This document shows positions 1 through 8,877 of a stretch of 35,913 nt of DNA, piece by piece. The notes below the pieces were generated by a model. It had not been told where the DNA came from. It saw nothing but the letters and a program-made list of their open reading frames with translations, and made no database searches. Origin of the DNA: Deltaproteobacteria bacterium. Its GTDB lineage: Bacteria; Myxococcota_A; Polyangia; Polyangiales; Polyangiaceae. The translations under genes were made by a program, and so were the position numbers. Each line of letters opens with the position of its first letter. Within the stretch, counting starts at the first letter, position 1. The stretch lies in contig JACQWT010000094.1 of NCBI GenBank assembly GCA_016209145.1, positions 1-35,913 of the forward strand, written 5' to 3'.

Positions 1-1
1 C

Positions 2-514
2 CGTCTAGTCCGAGCGTCCAACCTGCTCCTGGTGCTCGCCGTGCCGTCGGCGACGCCGACGCTGAGCGAGGAGCTGGACTTCTTCGGCGCCGAGCTGGGC
101 CCCTGCGAGCGCGGCTATGCGCCGCTGGCCGGGCTCGTGTTTCCGGCCTGTGTCATGCTTCTGGACGAGGTGTCGAAAGCAGACCGCGACGAGGTCTTGG
201 GGATCTTCGGGCACCGGGGCGAGGTCAAGGCCGGTGCGCGCCACTGGCTTCATGCGCACCTGTGGCGGAGAGAAGGAATCATGGACGACGTCAAGATCGA
301 GGAGTTGGAGGGCTACGAGGATCTGATGCTCGAGATGCTGGCGTCACTGCCGCCGGAGCTAAGGCTCAAGGGGCTGGCACCAGAGCAACGCTTGGCCGGG
401 CTTGCGGCAGAGCAACGCTTGGCCGGGCTTGCGGCAGAGCAGCGCCTGGCCGGGCTCGCGCCGGAGCAGCTCAGGTCGCTGCTGGAGGCGATCCGGCGCA
501 AGCTCGACGACTGA
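2..514 (+). CDS. Hypothetical protein with RLAGLAxEQ repeat tail (5' partial)
   Basis: The reading frame is open to the left edge of the window, so the true start lies outside; a GTG at 32 is only an internal candidate. The visible part has a compact segment with DFFGAELGPCERGYAPL and VLGIFGHRGEV, then an acidic helix (DDVKIEELEGYEDL), then four copies of a nine-residue unit of the type RLAGLAAEQ, ending in a basic amphipathic tail (LLEAIRRKLDD). Similar repeated leucine/glutamate-rich C-termini occur in large myxobacterial families related to Rpn/YhgA-like nucleases, but no PD-(D/E)xK catalytic core is visible here. The family assignment is therefore only a guess. It is followed 29 bp later by a broken hydrolase gene. 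Confidence 0.6.
   Translation, partial: RLVRASNLLLVLAVPSATPTLSEELDFFGAELGPCERGYAPLAGLVFPACVMLLDEVSKADRDEVLGIFGHRGEVKAGARHWLHAHLWRREGIMDDVKIEELEGYEDLMLEMLASLPPELRLKGLAPEQRLAGLAAEQRLAGLAAEQRLAGLAPEQLRSLLEAIRRKLDD
362..469 (+). repeat. Tandem 27-bp repeat, four units, in-frame
   Basis: Four head-to-tail 27-bp units (362-388, 389-415, 416-442, 443-469) each encode nine residues: RLKGLAPEQ, RLAGLAAEQ twice, RLAGLAPEQ. Units 2 and 3 are nearly identical in DNA. The unit length is a multiple of three, so changes in copy number would leave the frame intact. Confidence 0.9.
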
Positions 515-543
515 CGCGCGTTGTGTCGGGATCGCCCCTTTGA

Positions 544-780
544 GGAAAGCTGCGCCTCTACGCGCCCGCGCCGACCATCATCATCCACGGCCGGCGCGAC
601 GCCGTAGTCCCGTGCGCGGTCAGCCGGCGGTTCGCCGCGGACAACCCGGCCGTCACCCTTGTCGAGGTCGACGACGAGCACCAACTCGGCGCCTCGCTCG
701 ATCTGGTGGTCGAGGCCACGCGCTGCCTGGTCGAAGGCCGCCCCTTCGACCCGGGCGGCCCGCGCACTGCGGCCGCCTGA
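544..780 (+). pseudogene. Alpha/beta hydrolase, C-terminal remnant
   Basis: A reading frame that follows an in-frame stop at 541-543 and has no plausible start codon encodes LRLYAPAPTIIIHGRRDAVV, continues through FAADNPAVTLVEVDDEHQL, and ends at TGA 778-780. HGRRDAVVP is the usual context of the acidic residue of an alpha/beta-hydrolase triad, and DDEHQL that of the catalytic histidine. The nucleophile elbow (GxSxG) and everything upstream are missing. The piece is about 78 codons against roughly 200 or more for YqiA/esterase-like relatives. It is therefore a 3' remnant, probably cut off when the preceding repeat-tailed gene arrived or by deletion. The assignment rests on motif order; the exact subfamily cannot be told. 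Confidence 0.7.
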
Positions 781-990
781 TGGTCACTCCTTGGGGTCCC
801 CGCCCGACCTGCCCGGTCGGTCTCTTGCCGGTTGACTACCAAGCCCGACGTGGGCAGGCTCCGGGCTCCCGGCAGGAGGCGCCGGCGCGACGGCATTCGG
901 CAACGCACCGAAGAGTTTGTTCTGGCAGTCGACGAAAAGCCCGACGTCCGGCTCGGGCGGCGCGGCCGCGAGCAGCGAGGGAGGTGGACA

Positions 991-2055
991 ATGCGACGAC
1001 TCATATCGCGCCGCCGCCTGCTCGGCACGGCGGCGGCTGCCGGGGGTGCGTTCGGCCTGGAGGCCCTGGCGCCTGCCCGGGCCGCGCGGCAGAGTTGGGC
1101 CGCGCGGCCCCCGGCCGGCATGGAGCGGCTCTCGCTGCCGGGCAAGGTCGTGCGTGTGACCGGAACGGGCACGCTTCAGCCGGGCGGCCTGTGGCCGACG
1201 CGCGAGGCCGCCCGGGCGCTCTTGGAGCGCGCCATGCGCGAGCTCACGGGCAAGAGCGATCTGGGCGAGGCGTTTCGGCTCTTCGTGCACCCGGCCGATC
1301 GGGTGGCCATCAAGCCCAACGGCATCGGCGGCCGGCGGGCCCAGAGCATGGCCTCGAACAAGGAGCTCGTCCTCGAGATCGTGCGCGGCTTGCTTGCCGC
1401 CGGCGTGCCGGCCGGCAGCATCAGCGTCTACGAGCAGTACGAGAGCTTCCTCTGGGGCACGCGCGTCGTGGGCGCCGGCCGCAAGCTCGATCCGGGCTTC
1501 CCGGCCGGCGTCGCGGCCGTCGTGCACGGCAACCGCGACGCGGTCATGGACTCCCTCGCGGTGGGTGGCGTGTCCACCAGGTTCGTCCGGCCGCTGACCG
1601 AAGCGAGCGCCGTCATCAACGTGCCCTTGATCAAGGACCACAGCAACTGCGGCTACACCGGGGCGCTGAAGAACATCACGCACGGCTCGATCGTCAACCC
1701 CGAGGCCTTCCACGCCCACCGCTCCAGCCCGCAGATCGCGCACCTGTACGCGCAGGACGTGGTCAAGAGCCGCGTCGTGCTGCATCTGACCGACGCCTTC
1801 AAGGTGCTCTACGACGGCGGCCCGCTCGACCGGCGGCCCGAGTGCCGCGTCGCCCACCACTCGGTCTACGCTTCCACCGATCCGGTGGCGCTGGACGTCG
1901 TGGGCTGGGCGCTGTGTGACGAGCTGCGCCGCGCGAACGGCCTGCCAGCGCTGGCGCAGAGCGGCCGCGAGCCGACCTACATCCGGGTGGCCGGAGAGCT
2001 CGGCCTGGGGATTTTCGAGCGGGCGCGGATCGGGCTAAGGAGCGTGGCGGCGTAG
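991..2055 (+). CDS. Tat-exported DUF362 domain protein
   Basis: The 354-residue protein starts at ATG 991, chosen because a strong AGGGAGG ribosome site lies just upstream and because the product then begins with a twin-arginine signal: MRRLISRRRLLGTAAAAGG, cleaved near APARA. The mature part fits DUF362: RVAIKPNGIGG, the INVPLIKDHSNCGYTGALKN segment, and a late STDPVALDVVGW motif. DUF362 proteins are poorly characterised; many sit beside iron-sulfur or metalloenzymes, and Tat export fits a protein folded with a cofactor before secretion. No ferredoxin cysteine cluster is visible, so the Fe-S type is not supported. The stop codon lies two bases before the duplicated flank of repeat element copy A. 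It precedes rpoN on the same strand, but the 323-bp gap argues against tight coupling. Confidence 0.85.
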   Translation: MRRLISRRRLLGTAAAAGGAFGLEALAPARAARQSWAARPPAGMERLSLPGKVVRVTGTGTLQPGGLWPTREAARALLERAMRELTGKSDLGEAFRLFVHPADRVAIKPNGIGGRRAQSMASNKELVLEIVRGLLAAGVPAGSISVYEQYESFLWGTRVVGAGRKLDPGFPAGVAAVVHGNRDAVMDSLAVGGVSTRFVRPLTEASAVINVPLIKDHSNCGYTGALKNITHGSIVNPEAFHAHRSSPQIAHLYAQDVVKSRVVLHLTDAFKVLYDGGPLDRRPECRVAHHSVYASTDPVALDVVGWALCDELRRANGLPALAQSGREPTYIRVAGELGLGIFERARIGLRSVAA

Positions 2056-2068
2056 CGATCGGCCAAAC

Positions 2069-2324
2069 GTATGCGTTCACGCATTGCGGCGCTAGCAACG
2101 ACGGCTCGCCGAGTCGGCCGCGATCGCGGGGCAGGGGTGATGCGCCCGAAGGGCGCGTCGGGACCCCAACCCCGTCCCGAAGGGACGGACTTCCGTCCTC
2201 GGCCCGGGTCCTCACGTACAGGAGTACGCTGCGGCCCGGGCCTCCGGAGCGCTGCTCCGCTAGCCAGTCCCGCCGCGCGCTCGCGGCCGCCTGACGAGCC
2301 GGGTGTTGGAATGCGTGAACGGTT
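2069..2324 (+). mobile_element. Short inverted-repeat element, copy A (enlarged)
   Basis: This fills most of the 323-bp space between the DUF362 gene and rpoN. It begins GTATG followed by CGTTCACGCATT and ends with the inverse, AATGCGTGAACG followed by GTT. It is bracketed by a perfect 11-bp direct repeat ATCGGCCAAAC (2058-2068 and 2325-2335), which looks like a target-site duplication. The core shares with copies B and C the segment GGCTCGCCGAGTCGGCCGCG and the hairpin built around GTACAGGAGTAC flanked by GGCCCGGG arms. Relative to copy C it carries two extra stretches totalling 81 bp. The larger (about 2138-2201) contains two small palindromes, GCGCCCGAAGGGCGC and GTCCCGAAGGGAC. It ends 54 bp before the rpoN start, so the rpoN promoter region has been reshaped by it. 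Confidence 0.85.
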
Positions 2325-2378
2325 ATCGGCCAAACAAGGGGGATCCAAAAGCCGCGCCGGGGTGCTAGGATTGGGGCG

Positions 2379-4016
2379 ATGAGCATGGACATGAAGATGC
2401 AGCTTCAGGTCAAGCTGTCGCAGCAGCTTGTCATGACGCCCCAGCTCGTCCAGGCCATCCGCCTGCTGCAGCTTTCGCGCCTGGAGCTCGTCGACGAGGT
2501 ACGCAAGGAGCTCGACGGCAACCCCGTGCTGGCCGACGACACCGTCGATCCGAAAGAGCACGACAGCCGCTCCGAGGCCCCGGAGACGGGCGAAGAGGGC
2601 CCGGCCCCCGAGCCGGACGAGGTGTCCGAGGCGGCGGCCGAGCCGGCTTTCGCCGAGGAGGCGGCCGCGGCGGCCGAGGCCGCGGGGGCCGGCGCCGGCG
2701 CGACGGGTGACTTCGACGGCGGGCCGGACGCGGACGGAGCCGGGCCCGAGCTCGACGGGGCCGCCGCTCCGGAAGGGATCAAGGAGCTCATCAAGGATCT
2801 CGACTGGGACCGCTACCTCGAGAACCAGCACATGCACCAGTCGCTCGGCGTGGGCCGGGGCGGCTACGAGGAGCTGCCGCCCATCGAGCAGAGCTTCACG
2901 CGCCCGCCCACGCTGCGCGAGCACCTGCTGTGGCAGCTCCGGATGAGCGACTTCACCGACGCGGAGCTGGCGTTCGCCTTGCTCGTCATCGGCAACCTCG
3001 ACGACAAGGGCCACCTCGATCTGTCGCTTGACGCCGAAGGCCCGGACGGGCAGCCGGTGCCCGATCTGACGATCGAGGATCTGGCGCGCGAGGCCGGCCT
3101 CGATCCGGAGGACGCGGAAGAGGTGCTGGGGCTCATCCAGCGCTTCGATCCGCTCGGCGTCGCCGCGCGCTCGTTGCGCGAGTGCCTGCTGGTGCAGGCC
3201 GACGTGCTCGGCTACGACGCGATCGAGAAGGCCATCATCCGCGATCACTTGCACGAGGTCGAGCGGCGCAACCTCGGCGCCATTGCCAAGGCTCTGAACA
3301 TCTCGCTCGAGGACGTGGTCGACGCGGTCCAGGAGATCCAGAAGCTGCAGAGCGTGCCGGCGCGCAACTTCACGGACGTGGATGACCGCACCATCGGGAT
3401 CACGCCCGACGTGTTCGTCTTCAAGGACGGCGAGCGGTTCGTCGTCACCGACAACGACCGGGGCATGCAGCGCCTGTACGTCAACGAGGCCCTGGTCAAG
3501 CGGATGTTGAAGGACCCCAAGGCCAAGGAATTCATCAACGAGAAGCTCCGGAGCGCCCAGTGGCTGATCCGCGCCATCGAGCAGCGGCGGCGAACCATCA
3601 TCCGCGTGACCGAGTGCATCGTCGACAAGCAGCGCGAGTTCCTGGAGAAGGGCGTGGCCTACCTCAAGCCGATGATCCTCCGGGACGTGGCCGAGGCGGT
3701 GAGCATGCACGAGTCGACCATCTCGCGCGTGACCTCCAACAAGTACGTTCACACTCCGCAGGGGCTGTTCGAGCTGAAGTACTTCTTCAACTCGTCGATC
3801 CAGCGCATCGGCGACGAGGACATCGCCTCGGAGAGCGTCAAGCAGGCGATCAAGAAGATCGTCGCCGAGGAGGACAAAAACCGGCCTCTGTCCGACCAGG
3901 CCCTGGTGCGCCTGCTGCAAGAGCAGCACGGCATCCGCATCGCCCGGCGCACCGTGGCCAAGTACCGCGAGATGTTGGGGATCCTGTCCTCGGCAATGCG
4001 CAAGAACCTGTTCTGA
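2379..4016 (+). CDS. rpoN: RNA polymerase sigma-54 factor RpoN
   Basis: This 545-residue protein is sigma-54, which directs core RNA polymerase to -24/-12 promoters opened by AAA+ activators. Region I is the glutamine/leucine-rich N-terminus (MQLQVKLSQQLVMTPQLVQA, IRLLQLSRLEL) that contacts activators. An unusually long acidic, alanine-rich region II linker (about residues 55-130) explains why it exceeds the usual 480 or so residues. Then come the core-binding domain (FDPLGVAARSLRECLL) and the DNA-binding helix-turn-helix (VAEAVSMHESTISRVTSNKY). The RpoN box ARRTVAKYRE is intact at residues 522-531. The start at 2379 is supported by the conserved N-terminus. It is separated by only nine bases from the next gene, with no terminator visible between them. 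Its upstream region contains repeat element copy A. Confidence 0.97.
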   Translation: MSMDMKMQLQVKLSQQLVMTPQLVQAIRLLQLSRLELVDEVRKELDGNPVLADDTVDPKEHDSRSEAPETGEEGPAPEPDEVSEAAAEPAFAEEAAAAAEAAGAGAGATGDFDGGPDADGAGPELDGAAAPEGIKELIKDLDWDRYLENQHMHQSLGVGRGGYEELPPIEQSFTRPPTLREHLLWQLRMSDFTDAELAFALLVIGNLDDKGHLDLSLDAEGPDGQPVPDLTIEDLAREAGLDPEDAEEVLGLIQRFDPLGVAARSLRECLLVQADVLGYDAIEKAIIRDHLHEVERRNLGAIAKALNISLEDVVDAVQEIQKLQSVPARNFTDVDDRTIGITPDVFVFKDGERFVVTDNDRGMQRLYVNEALVKRMLKDPKAKEFINEKLRSAQWLIRAIEQRRRTIIRVTECIVDKQREFLEKGVAYLKPMILRDVAEAVSMHESTISRVTSNKYVHTPQGLFELKYFFNSSIQRIGDEDIASESVKQAIKKIVAEEDKNRPLSDQALVRLLQEQHGIRIARRTVAKYREMLGILSSAMRKNLF

Positions 4017-4025
4017 GAGGATGGC

Positions 4026-6396
4026 ATGAAGCCGACATCGGATCGATTGCGCGTGACCGCATGGGCCGTCTTGCTCGTTACGGGCGCGCTCGCCGCGTGC
4101 TCCGGCGGCGATGGAGCGACGATCGCACCCTCGAGCTCGGGGGGCGGCAGCGCCCCGGCCGGATGTCCCGCGGGGCAGAAGGACTGCTCGGACAAGTGCG
4201 TGGACACGGCCATCGATCCGCACAACTGCGGCGCCTGCGCGGTGGCCTGCGGCGAGGGCGAGGTGTGCTCGGGCGGCGCTTGCGCCCTGTCCTGCGGCGG
4301 CGGAGCCACCAAGTGCGGCAACAAGTGCGTCAACACCGACAACGACCGGGAGCACTGCGGGGGCTGCAACAACGCCTGCGCTCCCGGGGCGGTCTGCTCG
4401 GTAGGGCAGTGCGGCCTGGAGTGCCTGGGCGGCACGGTCAAGTGCGGGTCGAGCTGTGTCGATCCCGATACCGATCCGTCCAACTGCGGCAACTGCGCCG
4501 CCGCGTGCGGGCCCGGTGAGGTGTGCTCCGCCGGCCAGTGCGGCCTGGAGTGCGCCGGCGGCACGACCAAGTGCAGCGGGAAGTGCGTGGACGCTCAGCT
4601 CAGCCCCGAGCATTGCGGGGGATGCAACAACGCTTGCGGCTCGGGCGAGGTGTGCTCGGCCGGCAAGTGCGACTTGCAGTGCCTGGGCGGCACGACCAAG
4701 TGCGGCAACAAGTGCGTCAACAGCGAGAGCGACCCGGCCAACTGCGGCGGCTGCGGCGTGGCCTGCGGCCCGTCCGAGATCTGCTCGCAGGGCCAGTGCG
4801 GCCTGGTGTGCCTGGGCGGCACGACCAAGTGCGGCAACAAGTGCGTCGATCCCGAGAACGATCCCTCCAACTGCGGCGGCTGCGGCCAGGCCTGCGCCAA
4901 GGGCGAGATCTGCGCGGCCGAGAAGTGCGCCTCCGAGTGTGCCGGCGGCACGACCAAGTGCGGCTCCGCTTGCGCTGACACGAAGATCGATCCGCAGAAC
5001 TGCGGCGGCTGCGCGAAGCCGTGCGCGCAGGGCCAGGTGTGCTCGGCCGGCGCCTGCTCGCTCGAATGCGGCGGCGGCACGACCAAGTGCGGCAGCAAGT
5101 GCGTGAGCATCGAGACCGATCCCGCCCACTTCGGCGGGTGCAACAACGCCTGCCCGCCGGGGCAGGTGTGCTCGGCCGGCGCCTGCGGCCTTCTGTGCCT
5201 GGGCGGCACGACCAAGTGCGGCAGCAAGTGCGTCAGCACGGACGGCGATCCGCAAAACTGCGGCTCCTGCGGCAACGCGTGCCCGCAGGGCCAGGTGTGC
5301 TCCGCCGGCCAGTGCGGCCTGGTCTGCGTGGGCGGCACGACCAAGTGCGGCGGCTCCTGCGTGGACACGAAGAGCGACCCGCAAAACTGCGGCTCCTGCG
5401 GTGCGGCGTGCCCGCAGGGTCAGGTTTGCTCCGCGGGCGCCTTGCGGTCTCGTGTGCCTGGGCGGTACGACCAAGTGCGGTTCGAGCTGCGTCAACACCC
5501 AGATCGATGCGGCCAACTGTGGCGGCTGTGGCAACGCCTGCCCGCAGGGGCAGGTGTGCGCCTCCGGTCAGTGCGTCTTGCAGTGCTTCGGTGGCACGAC
5601 CAAGTGCGGCAACGCCTGCGTGGACACCAAGGTCGATCCGGCCAACTGCGGCGGCTGCGGTGCGGCGTGCCCGCAGGGCCAGGTGTGCCTGAACAGCCAG
5701 TGCGCGCTTGTCTGCCCGGGCGGCCTGACCAACTGCAGCAACCAGTGCGTCGACATCAAGACCGACGCGAAGAACTGCGGCAAGTGCGGCAACGCCTGCG
5801 GCAACAACGAGATCTGCACGAACGGCGCCTGCGTGCTCTCCCTGTACAAGGACTGCAAGGACATCCTCGACAAGGGCGCCTCCAAGGGCGACGGCTACTA
5901 CGACATCGATCCGGACCTTCAGGGCCCGCTGCCGCAGGTCAAGGTCTACTGCAAGATGACGAGCGGGGGCCACACGCTGCACTCCACCACCCACAACTGG
6001 GGCGAGTGGGGGAGCAACATGACGATTGTCATGCGCGATCGCCTCGTCGCGGGCACGGGCTCGATCTCCGATTGGGACGCCACCTGCCAGATCTTCGGCA
6101 AGGCCAAGTACGGAGGCCAGTGGCACAACCACGGTGGGACCTACTCCGACCAGGGCTACCAGGTCTACTTCGACGCCCAGAAGTACTGGAACAACGTGGC
6201 GCTCAAGGTTTTCCCGGCGGTCACGTACAACGACATCCTGATCCTCCAGGATGCCGCGTCGCCCAACTGCTGGGCGCACTACGCCGAGGTGGGATCGCTA
6301 CAGTGCTTCGGCTCGCCCGGCGGCGGCGGCTACGCGTTCTGCCGCAGCGGCAGTAGCGCCAGCAAGCGCTATCACATCTATCTTTGCCTGCCGTGA
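4026..6396 (+). CDS. Cys-rich repeat lipoprotein with fibrinogen-like C-terminus (frameshifted)
   Basis: An exported lipoprotein (lipobox GALAAC near residue 25) made of thirteen 43-residue cysteine-rich units of the form CxGGTTKCGxxCVDTxxDPxNCGGCGxACPxGxVCSAGxC, from 4164 to 5832, then a roughly 185-residue C-terminal domain. That domain starts KDCKDILDKGASKGDGYYDI and continues with VYCKMTSGGHT, the pattern of bacterial fibrinogen-C-like (GGGWT) domains. A single extra T at 5442-5443 (GCCTTGCGG where sister units read GCCTGCGG) breaks the frame inside unit 10-11. The frame resumes cleanly, so the coordinates describe the corrected gene of about 789 residues. One unit has HFGGC where the others have NCGGC, losing a cysteine. 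The unit array suggests a disulfide-rigid extracellular stalk carrying a ligand-binding head; that function is inference. Confidence 0.85.
4164..5832 (+). repeat. Thirteen tandem ~129-bp cysteine-rich coding units
   Basis: Thirteen adjacent units of about 129 bp encode 43 residues each with eight cysteines in conserved spacing. Units 9-12 are the most alike, consistent with recent duplication, while units 1 and 13 are the most diverged. This is a coding repeat and not a CRISPR: there are no spacers and the variation follows codon positions. Confidence 0.9.
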
Positions 6397-8798
6397 GCCG
6401 GCCGGGCGCGCCGCCGGCGCTGCGGCGACTTGCCCTCTCGCGCGGCCGCGTGGCGCTCATCGCGGCCGCGGCCCTGGTGGGTGGCGTGCTGGGCTGGCGA
6501 TCGGGCCGCGCGCGGCTCGGGGCGACGCCGGAGGCGCTCTTCGCGGCGCTGCACGAGGCCAGCGGCTACGCCGCGCTCGATCTTCGCTACCCGGAGCCGG
6601 ACACGCTCTTTCCCCCGGACATCGCTGCCCCCACCTTTCGCTGGAGCGATTGCCCGGGCGGGAGCAACACCTGGCTTGTCGCCGTCGCTTTCGAAGATGG
6701 GCCCCCGCTGCTCGCCACGCTGAAGCAGGCGGCCTGGACGCCGTCGCCGCGCGAGTGGGAAGAGATCAAGCGCCGCTCCCTCGGTCGCTGGGCCGAGCTG
6801 ACGGTGGCCGGCTTTGCCCGCGCTTCACCGGGCCGGCCCCAGTGCGCGGCGACCAGGCGCCTTGTCACCTCGCGCGACGAGGTGGGCGCGCCCATCTTCT
6901 ATCGCGAAGTGAACCTGCCCTTCATCGAGGCCGTGAAGGATCCCACGCGCATCCGCTGGCGCTTCGGCCCGGTTTCCTCCTCCGCCGCTCCGCCCGTGGT
7001 CCTGGAGGGCCTGCCCGTGTGTGGCAACTGCCACTCCTTCTCGGCGGACGGGTCGGTGCTCGGGCTCGACGTGGACTACGCCAACGACAAGGGCTCCTAC
7101 GCCATCGTGCCGGTCACGAGGGAGATCGTCCTCGATCGCAGCGCCATCATCACGTGGAGCGACTACCGGCAGGGCGAGGGCGAGCTCACGCACGGGCTGC
7201 TCTCCCAGATCTCGCCTGACGGGCGCTACGTGGTGAGCACGGTCAAGGATCTCGCGGTGTTCGTCCCCCGGCCGGATCTCGCCTTCTCCCAGCTCTTCTT
7301 CCCGGTCAAGGGGATCCTCGCCGTCTACGACCGGGCGCAGCGCTCCTTCCGGGCCCTGGGCGGGGCCGACGACCCCGCGCAGGTGCAAAGCAACCCCGCC
7401 TGGAGCCCGGACGGCAAGAGCATCGTCTTCGCACGCGCCCCGGCGCACGCGCTGCGGCGCCAGCGCGGCCGCACCGCGCTGCTCCTGACCGACGACGAGT
7501 GCCGCGAGTTCGTCAAGGAGGGCAAGCCCTTCCGCTTTGACCTGTACCGACTGGACTTCAACGGCGGGGCCGGCGGCAAGCCCGAGCCCCTGGCCGGCGC
7601 CTCGCACAACGGCATGAGCAACTACTTCCCCAAGTACTCGCCCGACGGCAAGTGGATCGTCTTCTGCAAGGCGCGCTCCTACAGCCTGCTCCAGCCCGAC
7701 AGCGAGCTCTTCATCGTTCCGGCCGCCGGAGGCGAGGCCCGGCGGCTGCGCGGGAACACGGGCCGCATGAGCTCCTGGCACAGCTTCTCGCCGAGCGGCC
7801 GCTGGCTGGTCTTCGCTTCCAAGCAGAACGGCCCCTACACCCAGCTCTTCCTGACCCACATCGACGCCGAGGGGAACAGCAGCCCGCCCGTGCTGCTCGA
7901 TCGCTTCACCGCGCCCGAGCGGGCGGCCAACATCCCCGAGTTCGTGAACGTCGCGCCCGGCGCCATCGCGGCCATCCGGGAGCGCTTCGTGGATGACGTC
8001 TCCATGTTCCGCGTCGCCGAGGAGAACCGCCAGGCCGGCGACTGGGAGAAGGCGGAGCACGCCTACCGCAAGAGCCTGGAAATCAACCCGAGAAGCGCCG
8101 ACTCGCACAACGGCCTCTCCGCGGTGCTCTTGCAGCAAGGCCGGCCGGCCGAGGCCGAGGCCGAGCTACGCGCCGCGCTCGCCGGCGAGCCGGAGCACGC
8201 CGGCGCCCGTGTGAACCTCGCCCTGGCGCTGACCGCGCTCGGGCGGGCGCGCGAGGCAGTCGATTCTCTGCGCGACCTCCGCCCGCCGGCGCCCAACGAT
8301 GTCGCCGCGGACAACGCGCTGGGGCAGGCGCACTTCCAGCTTGGCGAGCACGAGGCGGCCATCGCGGCGTACGAGCGGGCGCTCGCAGCCGAGCCCGACA
8401 GCGTGCCCGTCCTGAAGAACCTCGCCCTGGCGCACAAGCGCCGCGGCGATCTCGGGCGGGCGGCAGAGCGCTACCGCCGGGTGCTCGCGCTCGAGCCGGA
8501 CGATCCTCAGGCCCTGACGAACCTCGGGCTCATCTGGCTCGAGTGCCGCTCGGCCGCCCTGTGCGACCCGCGCGAGGCCCTGGGCCTGCTCGGGCGGGCA
8601 AACGAGCTCACCCACGGCACGAACCCCATCGTCCTCGGCGGCCTGTCGGCGGCCTACGCGCACCAGGGCCGCCTGGCCGAGGCGATCGCGAGCGGCCGGC
8701 AGGCGCTGCTGCTCGCCCAGCGCGCCGGCGACGAGGCCCTGGCGCGGCAGATCGCCGAACGGGTCGCGGGCTACGAGCGGGCGGCGGGGGGGCGGTAG
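6393..8798 (+). CDS. TolB/PD40-like propeller protein with CxxCH and TPR tail
   Basis: A membrane-anchored protein of about 801 residues. A GTG at 6393 overlaps the previous stop (GTGA) and is preferred over TTG 6384 because of that coupling. It has an N-terminal transmembrane segment ([16 protein letters not shown]), then an extracytoplasmic part with CGNCH at residues 210-214, a single c-type heme-binding motif. PD40-type WD-like blades follow: [51 protein letters not shown]. From about residue 536 onward come tetratricopeptide repeats ([36 protein letters not shown]). Propeller plus TPR implies a scaffold for protein contacts at the envelope. Whether CxxCH actually holds heme cannot be told, since the motif could also bind a metal or form a disulfide. 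It forms a probable operon with the cysteine-repeat gene. Confidence 0.85.
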   Translation: MSRPGAPPALRRLALSRGRVALIAAAALVGGVLGWRSGRARLGATPEALFAALHEASGYAALDLRYPEPDTLFPPDIAAPTFRWSDCPGGSNTWLVAVAFEDGPPLLATLKQAAWTPSPREWEEIKRRSLGRWAELTVAGFARASPGRPQCAATRRLVTSRDEVGAPIFYREVNLPFIEAVKDPTRIRWRFGPVSSSAAPPVVLEGLPVCGNCHSFSADGSVLGLDVDYANDKGSYAIVPVTREIVLDRSAIITWSDYRQGEGELTHGLLSQISPDGRYVVSTVKDLAVFVPRPDLAFSQLFFPVKGILAVYDRAQRSFRALGGADDPAQVQSNPAWSPDGKSIVFARAPAHALRRQRGRTALLLTDDECREFVKEGKPFRFDLYRLDFNGGAGGKPEPLAGASHNGMSNYFPKYSPDGKWIVFCKARSYSLLQPDSELFIVPAAGGEARRLRGNTGRMSSWHSFSPSGRWLVFASKQNGPYTQLFLTHIDAEGNSSPPVLLDRFTAPERAANIPEFVNVAPGAIAAIRERFVDDVSMFRVAEENRQAGDWEKAEHAYRKSLEINPRSADSHNGLSAVLLQQGRPAEAEAELRAALAGEPEHAGARVNLALALTALGRAREAVDSLRDLRPPAPNDVAADNALGQAHFQLGEHEAAIAAYERALAAEPDSVPVLKNLALAHKRRGDLGRAAERYRRVLALEPDDPQALTNLGLIWLECRSAALCDPREALGLLGRANELTHGTNPIVLGGLSAAYAHQGRLAEAIASGRQALLLAQRAGDEALARQIAERVAGYERAAGGR

Positions 8799-8877
8799 TC
8801 TTGCGGCAGCAAGGTTCGGTACGATGGCGATGCAGGTCGCCCGGCCCTCGGCGGCGCGCCTGAAAGGAACGGGCAAC

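Noticed and set aside
841-947. 11-bp direct repeat AAGCCCGACGT at 841-851 and 937-947 in the gap before the DUF362 gene
   Set aside because: The sequence between has no inverted ends and no resemblance to the other elements; it may be chance in GC-rich DNA.
781-990. Reverse-strand peptide with EPDVGLFVDCQNKLFGALPN that looked like a gene end
   Set aside because: Frame is short, has no start with a ribosome site, and matches no family I can recognise.
2071-2382. Forward open frame through element A (about 103 codons) and equivalents in copies B and C
   Set aside because: The frame exists only because the element lacks stops; no ribosome site or domain, and it is not conserved in phase in copy D.
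1977-5534. Very long reverse-strand open frame (1185 codons), and similar ones at 12365-14788, 16531-19791 and 26621-30028
   Set aside because: They lie opposite well-supported genes, have low-complexity Ala/Arg/His-rich translations and no recognisable domains; open antisense frames are expected at this GC content.
4164-5832. Regularly spaced repeats suggestive of a CRISPR array (also 28238-29899)
   Set aside because: Units are contiguous without spacers, are multiples of three, and encode conserved cysteine modules; no cas genes are present.
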